Shown piece after piece: positions 57,405 to 64,000 of a DNA stretch of 64,000 bases. A program made the translations under genes and the position numbers. The notes beneath the pieces are model-generated. The model ran no database searches and had not been told where the DNA came from. It saw nothing but the letters and a program-made list of their open reading frames with translations. The number at the start of each line of letters is the position of its first letter. Positions within the stretch are counted from its first letter, which is position 1. The stretch covers positions 1-64,000 of the forward strand of contig JAIQDT010010147.1 of the NCBI GenBank assembly GCA_021521415.1. The letters run 5' to 3'. This stretch comes from Bidens hawaiensis. Its lineage: Eukaryota > Streptophyta > Magnoliopsida > Asterales > Asteraceae.

Positions 57405-58062
57405 TCTTAACAATTACATTCAAATCACTAATCCCGCTAAATTTAATCATTAACTTAGGGATAGACATGTTTTTTCACTTTTTCTTTATTATAATATTTA
57501 TTTCAGTGAACTGCGGTTTTCGTCTATCTGGTTTGTCCAAATCTGCAGTTTTAGTCCAGTAGTTTCAAATTTGCAATTTTCTTCCATATGGTTTCATTTC
57601 ACTTGCAATTAAACCCGAATTCCCTAATCTCGTTAAGTCTGGTCGTTATATCCATCAGTGTGCCCATCACGTGAGGGGTAGTTTTGTTCCTTCTTTTTTT
57701 CTTTTTACCCAAATACGGCCCCTTACGTGAGGGGGCTTGCAAATTAGGACGAAGGTTTGTTTGGGGAGAAAAACAACAAAACTGGTCATCACGTGAGAGG
57801 CACGCAAATTGGTTAACGACCAGACTTAACGAGGTTAATAAATTTGAGTTTAATTGTAAGTGAAATGAAACCAGAGGGAAGAAAATTACAAACTTGAAAC
57901 TATTGGACTCAAACCACGGATTTGGACAAACCACAAGGATGAAAACCGTAGTTCACTTAAATAAGTATTATAAATAAAGAAATAGTGAAAAGACATGTCT
58001 ACCCATGACTTAACGATTAAAATTAACAGGGTTAGTGATTTGGATGTAATTGGCAATAACTG
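57405..58062. mobile_element. Long inverted-repeat (fold-back) element upstream of DXS3
   Basis: Arms of roughly 240 bp (57405-57650 and 57790-58062) are inverted copies at about 80-85 percent; matching blocks include ACATTCAAATCACTAA, GACATGT, TTGCAATT and CTCGTTAAGTCTGG. The loop is short and contains CACGTGA motifs. No transposase is present. Confidence 0.75.
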
Positions 58063-58334
58063 GGAAACGTGGAGGGTCCATATGCAAAGAATAAACTTTT
58101 TGGACTAAATTCGCATTATTTATCAAACCACAAGGATCAAAATGGCACTTTACTCAAAATATAATATTTGTAGATGTTGTGAAACTAGCAATACGTTGTG
58201 TTCCTAAGTCTCATTTAATAAGAAGAGGGAAAGGAAATGAAAGGAAAATATAAAAAAGTCATGTTCCATATATTTTCAAATGAGATAAGGGGAGAGGAGA
58301 GGAGGGGAGGGAAAAGGCTATAAAATTTTATCCT

Positions 58335-58665
58335 TGAAAGAACGTGTACGTTTAGGATCAATACACTGAGTTTACAATCTACTCTTCAACATTATGAGCG
58401 GAAATCATTATGAGATAAGATGCACAAGATAGATTCACTTTTAATATATGTTATATTGCGTGAAAACAGATCTCACTACAATGATCTGGAAATCTAGACA
58501 ACTAATGAGACTAGACGAATATGTGTACATATATAGACATTGACATATCCGTCGTATATGTATCTGTTGGATATGACTTATACGCTTACTAAACATTAAA
58601 ACCTATTTCCAACACTGCTTTCAGTACACATATAAGCTCCTAGCATTAGACATTATGTTCTAACA
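58335..58665 (-). repeat. 3' LTR of a second Sirevirus-like element
   Basis: The minus strand begins TGTTAGAACATAATG at 58665, directly after a polypurine tract, and may end ...GTTCTTTCA at 58335. The left border is inferred only from the CA dinucleotide. Confidence 0.5.
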
Positions 58666-58676
58666 AACTCCCCCTT
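58666..58676 (-). other. Polypurine tract of the second Sirevirus-like element
   Basis: The minus strand reads CCAAGGGGGAG two bases before the LTR, the same form as in the Sirevirus at 11426. Confidence 0.7.
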
Positions 58677-58679
58677 GGA

Positions 58680-59330
58680 TATTGCTAGATCTTAATTGTC
58701 TTCACTGTGTCATCCCAAACACTCTTGCTCTGTACTTTTTACGATATTCCTCAAACGAGTGTTTAGTTGAACCTTCTTGAGGCTTCAGTCTTGAAACCCC
58801 TACATGCATATAATTAAACATGTTCCAAGACGCTCTAATCAATTTGCCTTATCATTCAGCTTCGATTCCTACCTCCTTTTTGTCTTCCTTTTTTCCAACA
58901 CTGATCAACTTCATTTCCTAGACTCTGCCATTAGGTATCTTGTTAATAAAACAAACCATTCACAACTCACTGGTACTGCTGAGCTTGTTCCTTACCCTTA
59001 TTAGAATAAACTTGAATCCTGTGGAATGTAGAACCTCAATATCTTTCTCCAAACAATGAATCAACCACATCGGGTAAACCACCGCAATCACATCATAAAT
59101 TCTTTTTTACGCTATCCAAATTGAAGACTGATTCACCAGTTGATTCATCGTAATACCACCATAAAAATTACTTATGAAAATTCTGCTCCATTGGATATAA
59201 CGGTATAACCCTTAACGAATCAAGTCTTGAATATCTCAATTTATTGACAAATTCTCCAGTCTCTGGATCTTTCTTCACACATGACACATGAAGCTTTGGT
59301 TTTTGTGGTGTCCAACTCTTAAATCCACAT
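58680..59330 (-). pseudogene. Degenerate Sirevirus ORF3 3' part
   Basis: In broken frames the minus strand gives KDPETGEFVNKLRYSRLDSL and FLWWYYDESTGESVF. The WWY.D..T pattern resembles the WWYVDSQTAEAV stretch of the ORF3 at 11503-12153. Many stops show an old copy. Confidence 0.5.
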
Positions 59331-59618
59331 TTTGATTAACGTATAATAAAGTCCCATTATAACAAACCACAAAATAAATTTAAGGAAAAAGTAAGGAAAT
59401 AAAGAAAACTCATATGTTAATGTTCTTATAAGATATATCACACCCAGTTGTCCTAGCGGAGGGTGCGAAGCACCCGAACGCGCACGGGCACGGGCTCGGG
59501 CGAAGTGCGATGGGCGAAATGTGGCGCTTTGATGACGCACGCTCGCATCGCCACGAGCCTCTTAAGGGATGCCTTAGTATTTTTTGTGGAAAATTTTGAT
59601 TTTTAATAATCCTTCTAT

Positions 59619-59865
59619 CACGATACGCGACGGGTTTAGATTAGCCTCCTCGCGTAGCGCGATGACGTGTAACGTTATCCAGAAATATTGCGGCATAGCG
59701 ATACGCGATGACCTGTCAAGGTAACCCATCGCGTATCACGACGTGGAGGTTACTCAGACGGGACACGTGGCGTGCCACGTAGCAGGTCTAGGGATGATTA
59801 GGCAAAGCTATAAGATTCTTCGCGATACGCGACCCCCTTTTGTCTATGGCCATCGCGTATCGCGA
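59619..59865. repeat. CpG-rich palindromic motif array (CGCGATACGCGA)
   Basis: Six variants of ATCGCGTATCGCGA or its complement, at about 59621, 59650, 59697, 59729, 59821 and 59852. The last two form a perfect 10-bp inverted pair directly upstream of the TATA box. Confidence 0.8.
59763..59781. promoter_or_regulatory. Paired G-box/ABRE-like motifs in the LTR
   Basis: ACACGTGGC and, two bases on, GCCACGTA: two ACGTGGC cores in inverted orientation. In plants such cores bind bZIP factors of the ABA and stress response. They lie about 100 bp upstream of the TATA box. Confidence 0.5.
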
Positions 59866-59881
59866 CGGGGTCCAAAATCAG

Positions 59882-59890
59882 CTATAAATA
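59882..59890 (+). promoter_or_regulatory. TATA box of the plus-strand gypsy LTR
   Basis: CTATAAATA. Start of transcription would be near 59915. Confidence 0.6.
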
Positions 59891-60939
59891 AGTTGAGAAC
59901 GGGACATTCAATCTTGCACCAAAGTTCTTTTCTCTCTGAAATTTTCATACATATTAAGTATTTGGTATAATACCCGAGTTATCGTAACGATATCTTATTC
60001 GATCGAAAGAAATATACACCAATCCGAAAGCTTTGCCTATTAAGGTAAGACATTGTGCCATCGTGTAAAGTTTCTACTCTCGTGATTATCGTTATGATTA
60101 TTGGTTTTATACTAATCTAGATATACTACATTGTGTTTATCCTAGGTGCTTAATACCAAGAGGCGTTTTCTTTAACTGTAAACTTGCAAGGTGAGACATT
60201 CGAGTTTTTGTACCACTCACATCTGCGTGAGACAACTGTTTATCCGACACTGTCATGATGATTTCAAAACCTATAAAACTCATGGAAGATGGTCTAAATT
60301 TTTTCAAATATATTTCTTAAAAGTATTTTAAATACATTACAGTGATTAAGTCTCTGTAGACTTACGGGATGGTTACTACTGGTATTGTGGGGTTTTGTAT
60401 ACAAGGCTTGCCTACTGGGCTATTGCACGTTACTTATTGGACAAGTGTTAGCTAATAAGTAATATGACCACAGTCATAGATACGATCGAGTGACAAGTAC
60501 CTTTCGGTAATTTGTAAGAAGACAGATGTAAAAACATCTTAATGCTGTAACTGTGAAATGTGTCATTTACAAATGAATGTACTCACCAGTATTTCTTGCT
60601 GATCAAATATTTTAAACATGTTTCAGGTGAATTTTTAGAGACAAAGGAATGATGCCTGCGGGCTTCCAGCTTAAATAAGTGGCTTGTCACCAGAATAAAG
60701 AAACGTGTTTTGTAAATTAGGGTTTATCCCTATAAAAATTATGTTTGTATTAAAATGGGTTAAATTCCCAGCTTATTATAATAACAATCATGGTGTTTTT
60801 ATAACTCTGATCATTTTTACTAACTACGGTTCTGATGAAACTTTCCGCTGCAAAATAATTTAATAAACATCGATACCACCAATCAATGTTCACTGCTTCC
60901 CTCCCGGGGTATAGGGGTCGGGGGTTGTGACAGCTGAAG

Positions 60940-60953
60940 TGGTATTGGAGCCA
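60940..60953 (+). other. Primer-binding site, initiator-Met-like
   Basis: TGGTATTGGAGCCA, seven bases after the LTR. It differs from the usual TGGTATCAGAGC(CA) at two positions. Confidence 0.65.
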
Positions 60954-61122
60954 CTGGTTTAAGCAATATGGGTATTTTAATAATACCTAATCTTAAAATT
61001 AAGAGTTAGAAAATACATGCATTAACCTATGTGTTAACCATACATATAAGGTTCTAACCACACGTGAAAATAAATATGATTTTCTTTTGGAGTTCGTTGT
61101 TTTATTGTTTTAGCTTAACAGT

Positions 61123-61707
61123 ATGAGCGAGCTTATAGAAGCATTTGAAAATATATCCGATAACACTACAGATATGGAAGAAGGACAAACTAGTGAACAA
61201 CACCCTGAACCCATGGACTTTCAAGCATAACAACCAGTAGAAAAACCAAAGCCCAAAAGAAGAAGAAGGCTCAAAGACTGGCAAAGAAGGTTGAGAAAAA
61301 ATAAGAAAGGAAGAACTTCAGTCATACAACCACCACCACAACTTGAACAACCAACTCAACCACAACCAATTGAACCACCACCAACTTTACCACCACCCCT
61401 TTCAACAATACCTATGCAGGAGCGACTACGTAGATGCCTAGATGAATGTGAAATCTTTCAACCGATATTCAACGATATAGGTGCAGCAAGTTCCAGCAAC
61501 CCTAATATGCCATCCCAGGACCCAAATAATACATTGCTCCCTGATGATATTATCAACCAAGCCCAGTTGGAAGAATGGTGGACAAATGATTGGCAATATC
61601 AAACAATGATGACAAATCCTTATGCACCATTCCAGGCTGAAACCACAAACTACCCCACCATGACACCGGAAATGACGGCTGAGCTCTGTCATTACGGGGA
61701 AGATTAA
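61123..61707 (+). pseudogene. N-terminal part of a gypsy gag, broken
   Basis: A frame starting MSELIEAFENISDNTTDMEE at 61123 stops at about 61228. A second frame (61291-61707; the apparent first codon lies within a basic RRRLKDWQRR-like stretch) is Pro/Gln-rich, then acidic and aromatic (QLEEWWTNDWQYQTMM). I recognise no capsid core. Position after LTR and PBS suggests a gag leader; the rest of the element is missing. Confidence 0.45.
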
Positions 61708-62060
61708 TAGATACTGAGAATAGACTGAGAAATATGGGCGAAAACTTAACCTGGAAATACTACGACCGAGAACCATACATATAAACCATATATATTTATA
61801 TGTTCATTATCGTAATTTATTTCATCAAAAAAAGTGTGTGTATGTATGTAAGAAAAGTGTGTAGTGACGCATATATATAAAGTGTGTAGATGTAAAATAT
61901 AGTGATGCATATATAAAAATTAGTAAATGTCGCAAAGATCGACGATTTTGACATATTCTGTGTCTATGTGTTATTTTATGCTTATGTGTTATTAAAATCT
62001 TGTTTACCTTATTATTTGACTACGATATTAATAATTTCTTTCTTATATGTAATTCAGATG
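61708..62060. other. AT-rich stretch, nothing recognised
   Basis: It contains GTGTGTATGTATGTAAG-type and ATATATAAA runs but no gene. Confidence 0.5.
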
Positions 62061-62061
62061 T

Positions 62062-62170
62062 CAAATGAGCACAATCGTGAAAATGAGCACAATCACGAAA
62101 CGAGCACAATCACGAAAATGAGCATAGTCACGTAAATGAGCACAATCACGGAAACGAGCATAATCATGAA
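62062..62170 (+). repeat. 18-bp tandem repeat coding for NEHNHE-like hexapeptides
   Basis: Six to seven units of ATGAGCACAATCACGAAA. In one frame, with small slips, they read Asn-Glu-His-Asn-His-Glu. They end at about 62170, shortly before the sequence switches near 62220. Confidence 0.8.
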
Positions 62171-62220
62171 ATTCATAATCAAGAAAATCATCTGAATATG
62201 AATGTCATTGGTCGAGGGAT

Positions 62221-64000
62221 GTGACACCCATATCTCCGAAATGTAACCTTTCGCAGGAGCATACAACAACTTTTTTTGACATATATCATACACAACATGC
62301 CACGTCAACGATTTCAGCTCCATCAAGCTTCAAAGTATTGCATCCCAAACTGTCTTTTAATTGCAATCTTCCAAATCTTCTTTAGATACGCAATACTGAC
62401 ATATTTACCCAACGTCGTATCTTTCTTCGTCTTTTTATAGTAACTCACTAGTCTGAGACATTGTTTCTCAGGTTCAACTATATATTCTTTAAACCAATCA
62501 TTCTTCTTTTTTACTTGTAACCTCATCATCAACTACCACTGGATTACCATCCTGATCTAATTCTTGACTAACCATCTCAATCTCTTCATCAAATGGATCA
62601 AATTCTAAGTTTTTCTGTGTTACATATTTGACAGGTTCCTTCTCAAGAGCTTCTTAAATCAATGTCTCTTCTCCAAGCATCAAATCTGGCCTTTTAACAC
62701 ATCCATTCTCCATATCTTTCTCAAAATCAAAATCGAATTCTTCTTTAGTTACATTCATCATTTTCAACAACTCATCTCGATCATGAACAATCTCCCCTTC
62801 TTCATGTTTATAAACAGCATAACCTCTAGTTTGAAACAAACCAAGAGGTTTAGTTGATATTGGATCAACATCAAGTACTTCCAACTCCTCCTAAATGTTC
62901 TCATCAATAACAACAGGTTTTTCTGGCTGACGTTCTTCAGTCTGATGAGATTCAACAATCACATCTTCTTGATCTTTTTCACCAACATAACTCAATAACA
63001 CACATGTTCCACCTCCAGCATCATGATTATCATCATTATCATCATTATCATCAATATCATCACCACCACCATCATCTTCAGGTGACAATTCATAATCAAC
63101 CAGCTCTTCATCATCTTTCATTTCTTCAATAATCGGTTCCTCAACAGCAAGAGGTTCAACAAAAAATGATTATGCCGAAGGTTTATATACTACAAATTCC
63201 AAAGATGGTTCAACAAACACAGGCTCAACAACCATAGGTTCAGGTGACTTAGCACTCACATGTGTCGAAGAAGCTCCAGCATAAGCAAACATATCTTCAT
63301 CAAGATTGATTGTATCTTCAGCCACTTTACCCTTACCTTTCCGATTTGCTTTTTCTTGGTCATACATCATGCGAAATTCACATTCTTCCAAACCAACATC
63401 TTCATTTCTTCTAGGCCTATTTGATCGTAGTCTTCCTTCGTCATGTTGTAGTTTCCAATCCTTCCGGTAATCAGACCTTCATACGATTCCAAAACATATC
63501 CAAGAAATGCCATGTGCTCTTTGACATTATCAACAGTTAAACTGTTTAAGTTCTTGAGATTTATAGTAATGTTGCACTGTAAAACATCAGGGTTTTGGTT
63601 ATGTAGATGTGTGTTCTGATCAATAGGCATAGTTCCAGAGTAGCTACTAGAATATTGTGGAATTTTAATTGCTTGAGATCCACCAAGTGTATTTCCCACA
63701 AAGGCAGCCCCTTCAGTATAATATGCAGTTGAATCTTCTGACTAGAAGTGAGAGTAGAATTGTTATAGTATAAACCAATATCTTGAGCAACTACCGAGCT
63801 CTTCATTTTCTGCTTTTTCCATAATTCCAACTCTTGCGCCTCTAGCTTCTCAATGAACCTAGCTATATTGAGATGGGCAAAAACGACCGGATTTGATTGT
63901 TAAATCATGGTAAATGTCTCCCACTCTTCGGGTAATGCATCGGCCAATTTATTAATATATTCATATTCAGGCATGTCGATCCCCATTCTTTTCATTTCAT
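62221..64000 (-). pseudogene. Third Sirevirus derivative: gag joined to ORF3, pol absent
   Basis: From the window end leftwards, the minus strand has a copia Gag (LADALPEEWETF, then FIEKLEAQELELWKKQKM, 64000-63700, with a stop), a Gag tail (63699-63367, YEGLITGRIGNYNMTKEDYDQI), a basic stretch (MMYDQEKANRKGKGK), long acidic runs (62891-63391, DDIDDNDDNDDN) and an ORF3-like C-terminal domain (62532-62323, IAIKRQFGMQYFEA). The ORFs 63391-63170, 63121-62891 and 62884-62654 are separated by single stops. No protease, integrase, RT or RNase H lies between. Confidence 0.55.

Larger units (their letters stand above)
59436..60932 (+). repeat. Plus-strand gypsy-type 5' LTR, 1497 bp
   Basis: It begins TATCACACCC (TG apparently mutated to TA) and ends CGGGGGTTGTGACA. 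A PBS follows at once. It contains a CpG-rich palindromic block (59619-59865), paired G-boxes (59763-59781) and a TATA box (59882-59890). Confidence 0.72.

Overview
The window is nuclear DNA of a flowering plant. It is AT-rich and packed with nested LTR retrotransposons, and it carries one intron-rich chloroplast-targeted gene. The Sirevirus, Tekay-type and GC-hairpin LTR families suggest a eudicot, probably Asteraceae (lettuce-like). That is inference; nothing here fixes the species.

Left third (1-29049) is a retrotransposon nest. A young Ty3/gypsy chromovirus of Tekay type lies on the minus strand at 1-7462. Its 1480-codon gag-pol is intact, its 5' LTR is complete (2260 bp), and its 3' LTR is cut by the window start. 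It sits next to, and probably inside, an older minus-strand gypsy LTR (7463-9281). At 10499-28574, flanked by the 5-bp duplication GACCT, is a plus-strand Athila/Tat-like element that encodes only Gag and protease. Its left LTR is broken at 11007 by a minus-strand Sirevirus (Ty1/copia with a third, envelope-position ORF) that has lost its own 5' LTR. The nest ends with pieces of plus-strand gypsy LTRs (up to 10472, and 28580-29049).

Middle (29050-36398) holds what may be a severed plant promoter, then a Mutator-like element (30163-31395) with long inverted ends, a 10-bp target duplication and a captured fragment of an RpiB/DRT102-type isomerase gene. A non-autonomous Helitron-like block (31532-34037) and a Harbinger-type MITE follow.

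Right part (36399-57122, minus strand) is a clade-3 1-deoxy-D-xylulose-5-phosphate synthase-like gene (DXS3-like) in ten exons over 20.7 kb. Its exon phases and splice sites are consistent, but exon 6 has a 42-base deletion that creates an in-frame TAA, so this copy looks like a recent pseudogene. Its transit peptide contains 28 consecutive asparagines encoded by an AAT microsatellite. Intron 8 has grown to 12.65 kb by insertion of a nearly complete copia element with 259-bp LTRs and GTTAA duplications, several inverted-repeat elements, two tandem fragments of an endogenous caulimovirid reverse transcriptase, and a perfect 358-bp tandem duplication ending 38 bp from exon 8.

Upstream of the gene (57123-64000) are a long inverted-repeat element, the 3' end of a Sirevirus, a plus-strand gypsy LTR with a CpG-rich palindromic promoter and a truncated gag, and a third Sirevirus derivative in which gag runs almost directly into ORF3.

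The least expected signals are: paired base changes in hairpins of the Tekay LTR; a recurrent GGCGAAGTT palindrome across the Sirevirus and an unrelated gypsy LTR; the gene-capturing MULE; the Gag-protease-only element; and a poly(A)-like spacer between gag and pol of the intronic copia.
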